64,000 nucleotides of DNA from Oxalobacteraceae bacterium (GCA_027490725.1 JAIXXN010000078.1:62001-126000), one strand, 5' to 3'; counted from the first letter of the stretch, positions 1 to 8,469 are shown. The notes: a model not told the origin generated them from the sequence alone. Made by a program: numbers and translations.

Positions 1-224
1 CTGGTCACTTGCCAAACGCTAAGAACATCCCGCTGGCCGAGCTCGACAGCCGTCTGGGCGAGCTGGAAAAAGCCAAGAGCAAGTGTGTGATTCTGGTCTG
101 CCAGAGCGGTGCGCGGGCCTCATCGGCCGCCGCCAAACTGGCCAAAGCCGGCTTCAACGACGTCGTCAATCTGGACGGTGGCGTTGCCGCATGGCAAAAA
201 GCTAGCTTGCCGCTGGTTAAATAA
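1..224 (+). CDS. Rhodanese-like sulfurtransferase domain protein (5' partial)
   Basis: The window opens inside this gene: the frame is open from base 3 and ends with TAA at 222-224. The visible 73 or so residues are the C-terminal half of one rhodanese domain. The active-site loop reads CQSGARAS, whose Cys carries the sulfane sulfur in this family, and is followed by the typical NLDGGVAAW segment. The N-terminus is outside the window, so a membrane anchor or second domain cannot be excluded. The gene ends 13 bases before grxC, so the two are probably cotranscribed. A rhodanese ahead of grxC and secB is a familiar betaproteobacterial order. Confidence 0.9.
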   Translation, partial: GHLPNAKNIPLAELDSRLGELEKAKSKCVILVCQSGARASSAAAKLAKAGFNDVVNLDGGVAAWQKASLPLVK

Positions 225-237
225 AGGAAGGAATGCT

Positions 238-498
238 ATGACTGCTCGGGTAATCATGTACACCACCGCCGTCTGCCCCTACTGCGTACGGGCCGAGCGC
301 CTGCTGGAAGCCAAGGGCGTGACCGCGCTGGAAAAAATCCGCGTCGATCTGGATCCGGAACAGCGCATGGCCATGATGGAAAAGACTGGCCGTCGTACGG
401 TGCCGCAGATTTACATCGGCGACACCCATGTGGGCGGTTTCGACGATCTGTATGCGCTTGATCAGGCAGGGGGGCTGCTCCCCTTGTTAAATGGCTAA
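238..498 (+). CDS. grxC: Glutaredoxin 3
   Basis: This is an 86-residue dithiol glutaredoxin that reduces disulfides and glutathione mixed disulfides in the cytoplasm using glutathione. The redox motif CPYC is at residues 13-16, the cis-Pro segment TVPQIYIG and the glutathione-binding GGFDDLYAL segment follow, and the length matches the GrxC family. The ATG at 238 is chosen because AAGGAAGG lies just upstream; an in-frame ATG at 109 would run through the rhodanese gene. It sits between the rhodanese gene and secB, probably in one operon with the former. Confidence 0.95.
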   Translation: MTARVIMYTTAVCPYCVRAERLLEAKGVTALEKIRVDLDPEQRMAMMEKTGRRTVPQIYIGDTHVGGFDDLYALDQAGGLLPLLNG

Positions 499-534
499 GC
501 GCCACCAAATACAACGTCGGCGTGGCTGAAATGC

Positions 535-562
535 TTTGAAATCATAATGATTTTGATACAAT
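535..562 (+). promoter_or_regulatory. Probable secB promoter with AT-rich palindrome
   Basis: The 150-base gap before secB holds a -10-like TACAAT (557-562) and a -35-like TTGAAA (536-541), with a short 15-base spacer. A perfect 7-bp dyad with one central base, AAATCAT-A-ATGATTT, spans 539-553 and overlaps the putative promoter. It loosely resembles Fur-type dyads, but no regulator can be named from sequence alone. Confidence 0.4.
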
Positions 563-649
563 TGCCTTCGCGTTTGGATGGCAAGTTCACCAAGCACACC
601 TTCATAGAGCGGCGCGAGCCGCTCGTTTTCACTATAACGAAAGCGTTCC

Positions 650-1135
650 ATGTCTGACGAAACTCCACAACCAGTATTCCAAATCCAACGCGTCTACCTG
701 AAGGACATGTCGCTGGAACAACCGAATTCCCCAGCGATCTTCCTGGAACAGGAAGCCCCGACCATCGAAGTAGCTCTGGACGTGGGCGCTACCCCGCTGG
801 CTGAAGGCGTATTCGAGTCGACCGTCACCATCACCGTGACCGCCAAAGTCAAAGACAAAGTCGCTTTCCTGGTAGAAGGCAAGCAAGCCGGTATCTTCGA
901 AGCACGCAACATCCCTGCTGAACAGCTGGATCCGCTGCTGGGCATCGGTTGCCCGAACATCGTCTACCCTTACCTGCGTGCCAACATCGCTGACGTGATC
1001 ACCCGTGCCGGTTTCCCACCAGTACATCTGGCCGAGATCAACTTCGAAGTGTTCTACCAGCAACGTCTGCAAGCAATGGCTGAAGCCGCTGCTGCTGCAC
1101 CTGCTGCTGCCGCTGACGGCGCCACCACCCACTAA
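650..1135 (+). CDS. secB: Protein-export chaperone SecB
   Basis: SecB is a tetrameric cytoplasmic chaperone that holds preproteins unfolded and delivers them to SecA. The 161-residue product shows the family core: PVFQIQRVYLKDMSLEQPNSP near the N-terminus, the beta-sheet segment with TVTVTAK-like strands, and the conserved FPPVHLAEINFEVFY close to the C-terminus. An Ala-rich acidic tail follows, as is usual for betaproteobacterial SecB. The length is close to the E. coli protein (155). It has its own promoter-like upstream region and is followed by a strong hairpin before the next gene. Confidence 0.96.
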   Translation: MSDETPQPVFQIQRVYLKDMSLEQPNSPAIFLEQEAPTIEVALDVGATPLAEGVFESTVTITVTAKVKDKVAFLVEGKQAGIFEARNIPAEQLDPLLGIGCPNIVYPYLRANIADVITRAGFPPVHLAEINFEVFYQQRLQAMAEAAAAAPAAAADGATTH

Positions 1136-1160
1136 GTTAGCCTTAGTTGCGCTGGTTCCT

Positions 1161-1184
1161 GCTGCCGGACGCCCGTCCGGCAGC
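1161..1184 (+). terminator. Hairpin after secB
   Basis: A perfect 11-bp inverted repeat, GCTGCCGGACG / CGTCCGGCAGC with a 2-base centre, lies 25 bases after the secB stop. The downstream tract (TGTTGTTCCC) is only weakly T-rich, so it may be a weak intrinsic terminator or a transcript-end stabiliser. Confidence 0.55.
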
Positions 1185-1237
1185 TGTTGTTCCCGATTCT
1201 GCCGTCCTCGCGCTATGCGCTCCTTCCTCTTACGTCC

Positions 1238-1681
1238 ATGAAACTGCTCCGTAATCTGCTCAGTCTGTCCCTGATGCTGGCCGCCAGTAGCAGCCAGGCG
1301 TTCGACTTTAAAAGCGTGGGCGCCGCCCCGGTGATCCTGTACGACGCGCCCTCGACCAAGGGCGGCAAACTGTATGTGATACCGCGCGGTGCACCGCTGG
1401 AAGTGGTGCTGGCCTACGGCGACTGGCTCAAAGTGCGCGATGTAGGCGGCGAACTGGCCTGGACCGAAGCCAAAGGCCTGAGCGCCAAACACAATGTCAT
1501 CGTGCGGGTCGCCAGCGCCAAAGTGCGCAGCAGCGCCGACGACACAGCCGCCCCGGTGTTTAGCGCCGACAAAGGCGTGCTCATGGAAGTGGCCGAGCCG
1601 GCCGCGAATGGCTGGCTCAAAGTGCGCCATAAGGACGGCCTGAGCGGTTACGTCAAGAGCTCCGAGGTCTGGGGCATATAA
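1238..1681 (+). CDS. Exported bacterial SH3-domain protein
   Basis: The 147-residue product begins with a Sec signal peptide (MKLLRNLLSLSLMLAASSSQA, cleavage after AxA-like SQA). Two SH3-type repeats follow. The first is around residues 30-85 (ILYDAPSTKGGKLYVIPRGAPLEVV ... DWLKVRD) and the second around 90-147 (VRSSADDTAAPVFSADKGV ... GWLKVRHKDGLSGYV). Such proteins are periplasmic and often bind cell-wall peptides; the ligand is unknown. The ATG at 1238 is preferred over the TTG at 1187 because it begins the signal peptide. It ends 42 bases before gpsA and is probably cotranscribed with it. Confidence 0.85.
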   Translation: MKLLRNLLSLSLMLAASSSQAFDFKSVGAAPVILYDAPSTKGGKLYVIPRGAPLEVVLAYGDWLKVRDVGGELAWTEAKGLSAKHNVIVRVASAKVRSSADDTAAPVFSADKGVLMEVAEPAANGWLKVRHKDGLSGYVKSSEVWGI

Positions 1682-1723
1682 TGTTGCCGCGGCGCGTGTG
1701 CGCCGTCTGGCCAACGAGGTGGT

Positions 1724-2761
1724 ATGCAAGATCAAGCGAATAAACCGGCGGGCGTCCGCCAAGTGACCGTGCTGGGCGCTGGCGCCTGGGGCACGGCCGT
1801 TGCCATGGCGCTGGCCCAGCGTCACGATGTGTTGCTGTGGGGCCGCAATCAGGCCGCCATGGACGACATGGCGCAGGCGCGCGTCAACCAGCACTACCTG
1901 CCCGGCCAGCCGTTTCCCGCCGGACTCAAAGTCAGCGCCGATTTCGACGCCGCACTGGCCCACGTGGCCAGTGCGGACAGCCTGCTGATTGCCGCCTGCC
2001 CGGTGGCCGGCCTGCGCCCCCTGCTGGCGCAACTGAAAAATTACCCGATTCCGAATGTGGTGTGGCTGTGCAAGGGTTTCGAATACGATACCGGCCTGCT
2101 GCCGCACCAGATTGTGCGCGCAGTGCTCGGCGACAGCGTCGCCGGCGGCGCCCTGTCCGGCCCCTCGTTTGCACAGGAAGTGGCGCGCGGCCTGCCCTGC
2201 GCCCTGACGATTGCTTCCAGTTCGGCAGCACTGCGCGACTGCGTGGTGGCCACCGTGCACGGCGGCAATCTGCGCGTGTATTCCAGCACCGATCTGGTCG
2301 GTGTGGAAGTTGGCGGTGCGGTGAAGAATGTGCTGGCGATTGCCACCGGCGTGGCCGATGGACTGGGGCTGGGTCTGAATGCCCGCGCCGCCCTGATTAC
2401 CCGTGGTCTGGCGGAAATTACCCGCCTCGGCACCACGCTGGGCGGGCAGACGGAAACCTTTATGGGTCTGACCGGCATGGGCGACCTGATTCTGACCTGT
2501 ACCGGCGATTTGTCACGTAACCGCCGTGTCGGCCTCGGGCTGGCCGAAGGCAAAGCGCTGAACCAGATCGTGCAGGAACTCGGTCATGTGGCCGAAGGCG
2601 TGCCTTGTGCCAAGGCGGTGCGCGAACTGGCCGCCCGGCTGGGCGTGGACATGCCGATCACCAATGCCGTAGCCGGCGTGCTGTTCGATGCTGACCAGCC
2701 GACCGCGATGGTATCGCGCCTGCTGGCACGCGATCCGCGCGACGAAGCGCTACAGCGCTAG
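1724..2761 (+). CDS. gpsA: NAD(P)-dependent glycerol-3-phosphate dehydrogenase
   Basis: GpsA reduces dihydroxyacetone phosphate to sn-glycerol 3-phosphate, the backbone for phospholipids, in the cytoplasm. The 345-residue protein has the Rossmann dinucleotide motif LGAGAWGTA near residues 17-25 and the SGPSFAQEVARG segment. It also has the catalytic-lysine region GGAVKNVLAIATG and the C-terminal substrate-binding helix segment TGMGDLILTCTG-x-LSRNRRVG. Length and motif order are normal for the family. GAGGTGG just before ATG 1724 supports the start. It converges with the minus-strand DUF2461 gene. Confidence 0.96.
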   Translation: MQDQANKPAGVRQVTVLGAGAWGTAVAMALAQRHDVLLWGRNQAAMDDMAQARVNQHYLPGQPFPAGLKVSADFDAALAHVASADSLLIAACPVAGLRPLLAQLKNYPIPNVVWLCKGFEYDTGLLPHQIVRAVLGDSVAGGALSGPSFAQEVARGLPCALTIASSSAALRDCVVATVHGGNLRVYSSTDLVGVEVGGAVKNVLAIATGVADGLGLGLNARAALITRGLAEITRLGTTLGGQTETFMGLTGMGDLILTCTGDLSRNRRVGLGLAEGKALNQIVQELGHVAEGVPCAKAVRELAARLGVDMPITNAVAGVLFDADQPTAMVSRLLARDPRDEALQR

Positions 2762-2832
2762 TTCGACTGCGGCGCTGGTGCTTACCAGTGGCCGCAAGCA
2801 CGGCAGCAAGCGCCCGCCCCCCGACCAACGCC

Positions 2833-3522
2833 TTATTCGGCGCTGACTTCCTGTTTCACGGTACGCATCCACTGCACCAGCGGATAGGCATCTTTCAGCC
2901 CGCTGATCAGGGTCGGCACCAGCAACTCCGGCTGGTTCAGCTGCAAATCGATTTCCGTCCAGACGAAGAAACTCTTGAGCTTGATGTACTCGATGTGCTC
3001 ATGCTCGGGATCGAAACCCTTGGGCGGGCGCATCAGCTTGCCTTCGTTCTGAATATCCCCGAAGGTGGCGCGTAACTTCTTGTTTTTCAACACTTTACTG
3101 AAGCCGGCCGCATCCTCGACCATGTGCTGGCGCAGCGCTTTCAGGCGTGGTGGTGGTGGCATGTATTCACCGGCACCGAAGAGCAGACGTCCCGCTGCAT
3201 CGATCTGCATGTAATACGTCGGCCCGCCCGCCTTGCTAGGGCGGCGCATATCGTTGGGTGCCACGGCGGCCGAAAAGCGCGTCTTGTAGGGGCTCTTATC
3301 GTGCGCAAAGCGCACATCGCGGTTGATCCGGAACATGGCTTTTTTCGGATCGCAGAACTTCACGGCCGCATCGAATTTGCCCAGCTCCGCAATCATCTGC
3401 GTCACCACTTCCAGAAATTCGGCACGTAGAATGTCGTAACGGGGCTTATTCATGATGAACCACGGGCGGTTGTTATGCTCCGTGAGCTCGGACAGAAACT
3501 GTTTCAGATCGCGTAAATGCAT
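2833..3522 (-). CDS. DUF2461 (TIGR02453 family) protein
   Basis: A 229-residue cytoplasmic protein beginning MHLRDLKQFLSEL. It shows the family's hallmarks: NNRPWFIMNKPRYD near the N-terminus, then MFRINRDVRFAHDKSPYKT and a YYMQI-x5-LLFGAGEYMPPP segment. DUF2461 proteins are widespread and of unknown biochemical role. The gene starts 8 bases after the end of the upstream minus-strand protease gene, so mscL, the protease and this gene may form one transcript. No signal peptide or membrane segment is seen. Confidence 0.88.
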   Translation of the reverse strand: MHLRDLKQFLSELTEHNNRPWFIMNKPRYDILRAEFLEVVTQMIAELGKFDAAVKFCDPKKAMFRINRDVRFAHDKSPYKTRFSAAVAPNDMRRPSKAGGPTYYMQIDAAGRLLFGAGEYMPPPPRLKALRQHMVEDAAGFSKVLKNKKLRATFGDIQNEGKLMRPPKGFDPEHEHIEYIKLKSFFVWTEIDLQLNQPELLVPTLISGLKDAYPLVQWMRTVKQEVSAE

Positions 3523-3530
3523 GGTTTTCC

Positions 3531-4700
3531 TTAACGCTTGCCGCCCGGGCGTTTGCCCACCAGAACGGTCAAGGTACTTTCCTTATTCTTGCGCAATACC
3601 TTCAGGCTGGCTTGCTGGCCCGGCACTAACTGGGCAATCAGATTCAGCATCTGGTTGGTATCGGCGATGGCTTGTTCATTGACGGTGAGCAGTATGTCAC
3701 CGGGTTTCACACCGGCCCGGTCGGCGGGACTATTTTTAACGACACCGGCGATGATGGCACCGCTCTGGCGTTTCAGACCGAAGCTGCTGGCTAATTCAGG
3801 CGTGATCTCCTGGGTTTCTACGCCCAGCCAGCCGCGCACCACCTGCCCGTTCCTGATGATGGCTTCCATCACCGACTTGGCCGTCGAAACGGGAATGGCA
3901 AAGCCGATCCCGACCGAACCGCCGGTTTGCGAATAGATGGCCGAATTGATGCCCAGCAGATTGCCGTTGGTATCGATCAGCGCGCCACCGGAATTGCCGA
4001 AGTTGATCGCGGCATCGGTCTGGATGAAGTTCTCGAAGTGATTGATGTGCAGATTGTTGCGTCCCAGCGCAGAGATGATGCCCATGGTGACGGTCTGCCC
4101 CACGCCGAAAGGATTGCCGATGGCCAGAACCACATCGCCCACCTGCACCTGCTCGACCTGCCCCAGCACGATCACCGGCAGCTTCTCCAGACTGATCTTG
4201 ATCACCGCCAGATCCGTTTCCGGATCGGTGCCCACCACCTGCGCAGCAGCCTTGCGGCCATCGGCCAGCACGACTTCGATTTCGTCGGCGGCTTCGACCA
4301 CGTGGTTATTCGTCAGAATATAGCCTTCGGCCGAGACGATGACGCCCGAACCGAGGCTGGATTCATCGTCATCGCCCTCGCCGTCGTGCTCGCGGTCGCC
4401 GAAGAATTTCTTGAAAAAGGGATCGCGCAGCAGCGGATGCTTGCCGCGCTTGGGCTTCTTACTGGTGAGGATGTTGACCACGGCCGGCATGGCGCGCGCC
4501 GCCGCAGCGCGGTAGGAACCGGCCGCTGCCGCAGGCGGCTTGACGGGCCGCGCTTCCAGCATCACGGCAGGGTGTTCGGCGTCGCCCATCTGCTGAGCGC
4601 GCGCCGGCTGGCGCCGCTCAGGTCCGACGGTGGTATAGACCATGTACAGTGCCAGCAGCACGGTCACGGTCTGGGCAAAGAGTAGCCAGAGTCGTCGCAT
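3531..4700 (-). CDS. Membrane-anchored HtrA-family serine protease (DegS/AlgW-like)
   Basis: A 389-residue S1C protease. Residues 5-27 form a single hydrophobic N-terminal anchor or uncleaved signal, followed by a low-complexity linker. The trypsin-like domain shows the catalytic triad His133 (TNNHVVEA), Asp163 (ETDLAVIKI) and Ser237 (FGNSGGALID). A single PDZ domain covers roughly residues 275-380. One PDZ plus an anchor matches DegS/AlgW rather than two-PDZ DegP, so a periplasmic stress-sensing or quality-control protease is likely. An acidic, Asp/Glu-rich insert (about residues 101-114) precedes the catalytic core. It lies 27 bases downstream of mscL on the same strand. Confidence 0.92.
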   Translation of the reverse strand: MRRLWLLFAQTVTVLLALYMVYTTVGPERRQPARAQQMGDAEHPAVMLEARPVKPPAAAAGSYRAAAARAMPAVVNILTSKKPKRGKHPLLRDPFFKKFFGDREHDGEGDDDESSLGSGVIVSAEGYILTNNHVVEAADEIEVVLADGRKAAAQVVGTDPETDLAVIKISLEKLPVIVLGQVEQVQVGDVVLAIGNPFGVGQTVTMGIISALGRNNLHINHFENFIQTDAAINFGNSGGALIDTNGNLLGINSAIYSQTGGSVGIGFAIPVSTAKSVMEAIIRNGQVVRGWLGVETQEITPELASSFGLKRQSGAIIAGVVKNSPADRAGVKPGDILLTVNEQAIADTNQMLNLIAQLVPGQQASLKVLRKNKESTLTVLVGKRPGGKR

Positions 4701-4727
4701 CGCCGCCTGCCTGTGGGGGCGTGGGGC

Positions 4728-5162
4728 TTATTTCTTCAGCGAATCGCGGATTTCGCGCAACAGCACGATATCTTCGGGCGTCGGTGCCGGTGCGGCTTCC
4801 GCTACGGCCGCCGCTTCTTTGCTGCTCAGTTCGCGTGCCTTGTTCATCAGGCGCACCATCTGGAAGATCACAAATGCCAGAATGATGAAGTTGAGCAGGA
4901 TGGTGGCGAAGTTACCATAGGCGAACACGGCGCCCAGTTTTTTCGCTTCGACCAGACTCAGGCTCGAGTCCTGGCCGTTCAGGCCGATGTAGTAGTTGGC
5001 AAAGTCCAGACCACCGAACAGCTTACCGATCGGCGGCATGATGATGTCCGCGACCAGCGAGTCGACAATCTTGCCGAAAGCTCCGCCGATGATCACACCA
5101 ACGGCCAGATCGACTACGTTGCCCTTCATTGCGAATTCTTTGAATTCCTGCATCATTGCCAT
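4728..5162 (-). CDS. mscL: Large-conductance mechanosensitive channel MscL
   Basis: MscL is a homopentameric inner-membrane channel that opens under membrane tension to release solutes in osmotic downshock. The 144-residue product has the cytoplasmic start helix and first pore helix (FKEFAMKGNVVDLAVGVIIGG), with the narrow pore GxxxG-type glycines. A periplasmic loop and second membrane helix (FATILLNFIILAFVIFQMVR) follow, then a charged C-terminal helix. The ATG at 5162 is chosen because GGGGAAG stands 6 bases before it; the open frame extends further upstream, but without family similarity. Confidence 0.95.
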   Translation of the reverse strand: MAMMQEFKEFAMKGNVVDLAVGVIIGGAFGKIVDSLVADIIMPPIGKLFGGLDFANYYIGLNGQDSSLSLVEAKKLGAVFAYGNFATILLNFIILAFVIFQMVRLMNKARELSSKEAAAVAEAAPAPTPEDIVLLREIRDSLKK

Positions 5163-5527
5163 ATTTTTCTTCCCCGCTGTGTGGTCAATTGTGAACAAAA
5201 CTGCGCTTGGATCATACTATTTTTTCAATCAGATTCAAAACACTGCGATAGGATGCGCATTTTGGTGCGGATTTAGGCTATAAATTTGTCTTGCATCAAT
5301 ATCCACCGTTTGTGCGCCCCCAAGTAGGGCATGCCCCTGCAGAATTCAAGCACGCAACGGCATTGCTCTGGCAACAAGCGGGGCCGGAGAAGGATTATTT
5401 CTTTAGTTCGCAACACGCTTACCCTATAATTTAAGGTTGCAAGAAGCTCACTATGGTGAGTTTTCGCTTCCGATTTTGGTGTTTGCGGTTTCGGATTTTG
5501 TTCGCACTTTGACTGATTGGGGTTTGT
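5163..5527 (+). promoter_or_regulatory. Divergent mscL/petA intergenic region with petA promoter
   Basis: This 365-base gap between divergent mscL and petA contains no convincing gene. A consensus TATAAT lies at 5425-5430, about 97 bases before petA, with only a weak -35 (TTTAGT at 5402-5407). It is the best candidate promoter for the petABC operon. The mscL promoter must lie in the 5163-5280 part, where the sequence is AT-rich. Confidence 0.45.
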
Positions 5528-6136
5528 ATGAGTAACGAAAAGCAGGTCGATTCCGGCCGACGCGGATTGCTCGTCGCTACAGGCGCGGCGGGTGGTGTAG
5601 TGGGGCTGGCAACTGCTGGCGCGTTGGTAAGTACGTTCCAGCCGTCCGAGCGCGCCAAAGCCGCCGGCGCACCGGTAGAAGTGGATATTGGCAGCCTCAA
5701 TCCGGGCGAAATGAAAACCGTGGAATGGCGCGGTAAGCCGGTTTGGATCATCAAACGTACGCCAGAGATGATTGCCTCGCTGAAAAACACCGACGGCAAA
5801 GTCGCTGACGCGGAGTCGAAACGCAATCCGGACGAATTCACCCCAGAATATGCCCGCAACGAGCACCGCTCGCGCAAACCGGAAATTCTGGTCGCGGTCG
5901 GCATCTGCACCCACCTCGGTTGCTCGCCATCGTCGAAATTCACCCCGGGCCCGCAGCCATCGCTGCCGGACGACTGGGAAGGCGGCTTCCTCTGCCCATG
6001 CCATGGTTCGACCTTCGATATGGCCGGCCGCGTGTTCAAAAACAAACCGGCACCGGACAATCTGCAAGTGCCGCGTCACATGTTCCTGAGCGATACCAAG
6101 CTGATTATTGGTAAAGACGAGAAAGGCGAGGCATAA
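5528..6136 (+). CDS. petA: Ubiquinol-cytochrome c reductase Rieske iron-sulfur subunit
   Basis: This is the Rieske protein of the cytochrome bc1 complex, passing electrons from ubiquinol to cytochrome c1. The 202-residue product starts with a twin-arginine signal-anchor (RRGLLVATGA at residues 11-20), as is usual for Rieske proteins exported folded by Tat. The [2Fe-2S] ligands are Cys127 and His129 (CTHLGC) with Cys156 and His159 (CPCHGS); Cys132 and Cys158 form the conserved disulfide. It is first in petABC, 3 bases before petB. Confidence 0.97.
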   Translation: MSNEKQVDSGRRGLLVATGAAGGVVGLATAGALVSTFQPSERAKAAGAPVEVDIGSLNPGEMKTVEWRGKPVWIIKRTPEMIASLKNTDGKVADAESKRNPDEFTPEYARNEHRSRKPEILVAVGICTHLGCSPSSKFTPGPQPSLPDDWEGGFLCPCHGSTFDMAGRVFKNKPAPDNLQVPRHMFLSDTKLIIGKDEKGEA

Positions 6137-6139
6137 ATC

Positions 6140-7552
6140 ATGGCGGCTTTCAAAGAAACCAAATTCCCGGCCGATGCACCAGCTGCCCAGAAAGCACTGG
6201 GCTGGGTGGATGACCGCTTCCCGCTGACCAAGCTGTGGAATGACCAGTGGGGCAAATACTATGCTCCGAAGAACTTCAACTTCTGGTACATCTTCGGTTC
6301 GCTGGCAATGCTGGTACTGGTACTGCAGATCGTCACCGGTATCTTCCTGACCATGCACTACAAACCGGACGCGCTGCTCGCTTTCGCGTCGGTGGAATAC
6401 ATCATGCGCGAAGTACCGTGGGGCTGGCTGGTGCGTTATATGCACTCGACCGGCGCTTCGTCGTTCTTCATCATCGTCTACCTGCATATGACCCGTGGTC
6501 TGCTGTACGGTTCCTACCGCAAGCCACGTGAACTGATCTGGCTGTTCGGTTTCGCCATCTTCCTGTGCCTGATGGCCGAAGCGTTCTTCGGCTACCTGCT
6601 GCCATGGGGCCAGATGTCGTACTGGGGCGCCCAGGTGATCGTCAATCTGTTCGGTGCGATTCCACTGATCGGCCCTGACCTGTCGCTGTGGATCCGTGGT
6701 GACTACGTGGTGTCCGATGCCACCCTGAACCGCTTCTTCGCCTTCCACGTGATCGCGATTCCGCTGGTATTGCTGGGTCTGGTAGCTGCCCACCTGATCG
6801 CGCTGCACGAAGTCGGTTCGAGCAACCCTGACGGTATCGAAGTGAAAGAAAACCTGGGCGCCGATGGCCACCCGGTCGATTCGATCCCTTCCCACCCTTA
6901 CTACACGGTGCACGATCTGTTCGGCGTATCGGTATTCCTGACCATCTTCAGCGCCGTGGTGTTCTTCGCGCCGGAAATGGGCGGTTACTTCCTCGAGTAC
7001 AACAACTTCCTGCCGGGCGATTCGCTGAAAACCCCGCTGCACATCGCGCCAACCTGGTACTTCACGGCGTTCTACTCGGTGCTGCGTGCTACCACTGCGG
7101 ACTTCATGTGGGTGCTGATGTTCTTCGTCGCCGGTTATGTCAGCTTCGTGTGGCTGAAATCGACTCTGGCCCGTACCGTGAAAATCGCCATCGCCGCGAT
7201 TGCACTGGTGGCCGTGGTCGGCATGCTGCCACAGGTACTCGATGCGAAATTCTGGGGCGTGGTGTTCTTCGGTGGTTCGGTGGTGATTCTGGCCTTCATG
7301 CCTTGGCTGGACCATTCGCCAGTGAAATCGATCCGTTATCGTCCGGATTGGCACAAATATGTGTACGCCGTGTTCTTCCTGAGCTTCCTGACGCTGGGCT
7401 ACCTCGGTACCCTGCCGCCAACCGAAGGCCGCACGATTGTGTCGCAAGTCTGCACTCTGCTCTACTTTAGCTTCTTCCTGTTCATGCCTTGGTGGAGCAC
7501 CATGGGCACGTTCAAGAAGGTGCCGGACCGCGTCGTGTTTCACGCGCACTGA
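6140..7552 (+). CDS. petB: Ubiquinol-cytochrome c reductase cytochrome b subunit
   Basis: A 470-residue integral inner-membrane subunit carrying the two b hemes and the quinone sites of complex III. Recognisable parts are the GSLAMLVLVLQIVTGIFL helix and the heme-ligand helices (MHSTGASSFFIIVYLHMTRGL and FAFHVIAIPLVLLGLVAAHL). Also seen are the LPWGQMSYWGAQV turn near the Qo site and the family's APTWYFTAFYSVLR, the equivalent of the PEWY loop region. The C-terminal extension with further membrane helices fits full-length bacterial cytochrome b. It lies between petA and petC in one operon. Confidence 0.97.
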   Translation: MAAFKETKFPADAPAAQKALGWVDDRFPLTKLWNDQWGKYYAPKNFNFWYIFGSLAMLVLVLQIVTGIFLTMHYKPDALLAFASVEYIMREVPWGWLVRYMHSTGASSFFIIVYLHMTRGLLYGSYRKPRELIWLFGFAIFLCLMAEAFFGYLLPWGQMSYWGAQVIVNLFGAIPLIGPDLSLWIRGDYVVSDATLNRFFAFHVIAIPLVLLGLVAAHLIALHEVGSSNPDGIEVKENLGADGHPVDSIPSHPYYTVHDLFGVSVFLTIFSAVVFFAPEMGGYFLEYNNFLPGDSLKTPLHIAPTWYFTAFYSVLRATTADFMWVLMFFVAGYVSFVWLKSTLARTVKIAIAAIALVAVVGMLPQVLDAKFWGVVFFGGSVVILAFMPWLDHSPVKSIRYRPDWHKYVYAVFFLSFLTLGYLGTLPPTEGRTIVSQVCTLLYFSFFLFMPWWSTMGTFKKVPDRVVFHAH

Positions 7553-7584
7553 TCGACTTGGCTAAAGTACACAAAGGACATTAC

Positions 7585-8349
7585 ATGAATTTCCCTAAAA
7601 AACTGCTCGCCATGCTGGCTCTGGTGCCGGCACTGGCACTGGCCAACGAAGGCGGCGTCGCTCTCGACAAGGCACCAGACCGTTCCAATAACATGGCAGC
7701 CCTGCAGAATGGCGCGAAACTGTTCGTCAATTACTGCCTGAACTGCCATAATGCGTCCTCGATGCGTTACAACCGTCTGAAAGATCTGGGCCTGACGGAA
7801 GACCAGATCAAGGCGAACCTGCTGTTCACCGGTGAAAAAGTGGGCGAAATGATGACCACCACCATGAAGCCAAGCGATGCGAAAGCATGGTTCGGCGTGG
7901 TGCCACCGGATCTGTCGGTGATTTCCCGTGCCAAGGCATCGGGTGCCGGCAGCGGTAGCGACTACCTGTACACCTATCTGCGCACGTTCTACAAGGATGA
8001 CACCCGCCCAACCGGCTGGAACAATCTGGTGTTGAACAATGCGGCCATGCCGCACGTGCTGTGGGAACTGCAGGGCGAGCAAAAAGTTAAAATGAAGGAA
8101 GTGCCGGATCCGCACGAAGCCGGTAAAATGACGCACCAGTTTGATGGCTTCGAACAAATTACTCCAGGGAAACTGAGCAAGCTCGATTACGACAATGCTG
8201 TCGGCGATCTGGTCGGTTACATGGAGTGGATGGCTGAACCAGCGGCTGCAACCCGTAAGAAACTGGGCGTTGTGGTGGTGATGTTCATGGCCTTGTTCGC
8301 CTTCCTGGCATGGCGCTTGAACGCGTCCTTCTGGAAAGAAGTGAAGTAA
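7585..8349 (+). CDS. petC: Cytochrome c1
   Basis: A 254-residue c-type cytochrome subunit of the bc1 complex, exported by Sec and anchored by its C-terminal helix. A signal peptide (residues 1-20, ending ALALA) precedes the heme-binding motif CLNCH at residues 51-55. The likely sixth ligand Met lies in the later part (NAAMPHVLWELQG). The last 28 residues form the membrane anchor LGVVVVMFMALFAFLAWRL. The start at ATG 7585 is supported by AAAGGA upstream. The frame is open back to 7489 in petB, but only the ATG at 7585 starts a signal peptide. Confidence 0.96.
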   Translation: MNFPKKLLAMLALVPALALANEGGVALDKAPDRSNNMAALQNGAKLFVNYCLNCHNASSMRYNRLKDLGLTEDQIKANLLFTGEKVGEMMTTTMKPSDAKAWFGVVPPDLSVISRAKASGAGSGSDYLYTYLRTFYKDDTRPTGWNNLVLNNAAMPHVLWELQGEQKVKMKEVPDPHEAGKMTHQFDGFEQITPGKLSKLDYDNAVGDLVGYMEWMAEPAAATRKKLGVVVVMFMALFAFLAWRLNASFWKEVK

Positions 8350-8360
8350 ACCAACTCGAG

Positions 8361-8387
8361 AGCGCCGGTCCGCCGGCGCTTGTTTTT
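8361..8387 (+). terminator. Intrinsic terminator of petABC
   Basis: AGCGCCGG-TCCG-CCGGCGCT forms an 8-bp perfect stem with a four-base loop, followed immediately by TGTTTTT. It begins 11 bases after the petC stop. Confidence 0.85.
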
Positions 8388-8417
8388 GCGATGTCCGCGC
8401 TGGCGGGCGATCGATTC

Positions 8418-8449
8418 AGGATGAGCCGTTCGCGGCCTCATCCTTTTTG
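8418..8449 (+). terminator. Second hairpin plus T-tract just upstream of sspA
   Basis: AGGATGAG (8418-8425) pairs with CTCATCCT (8437-8444), extended inside by CCG/CGG, and is followed by a run of T. It ends about 20 bases before the sspA start. It is either a tandem back-up terminator or an attenuator in the sspA leader. Confidence 0.65.
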
Positions 8450-8469
8450 TTTCTAAGGAACTATAAAAA

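Noticed and set aside
539..553. AAATCAT-A-ATGATTT read as a Fur box before secB
   Set aside because: Only part of the 19-base Fur consensus is matched and secB is not a typical iron-regulated gene; kept only as a generic palindrome.
632..7549. Very long minus-strand open frames opposite secB/gpsA (542 codons) and petAB (758 codons)
   Set aside because: They are antisense shadows of GC-rich genes with clear families; they lack starts, binding sites and any protein-like hydrophobicity pattern.
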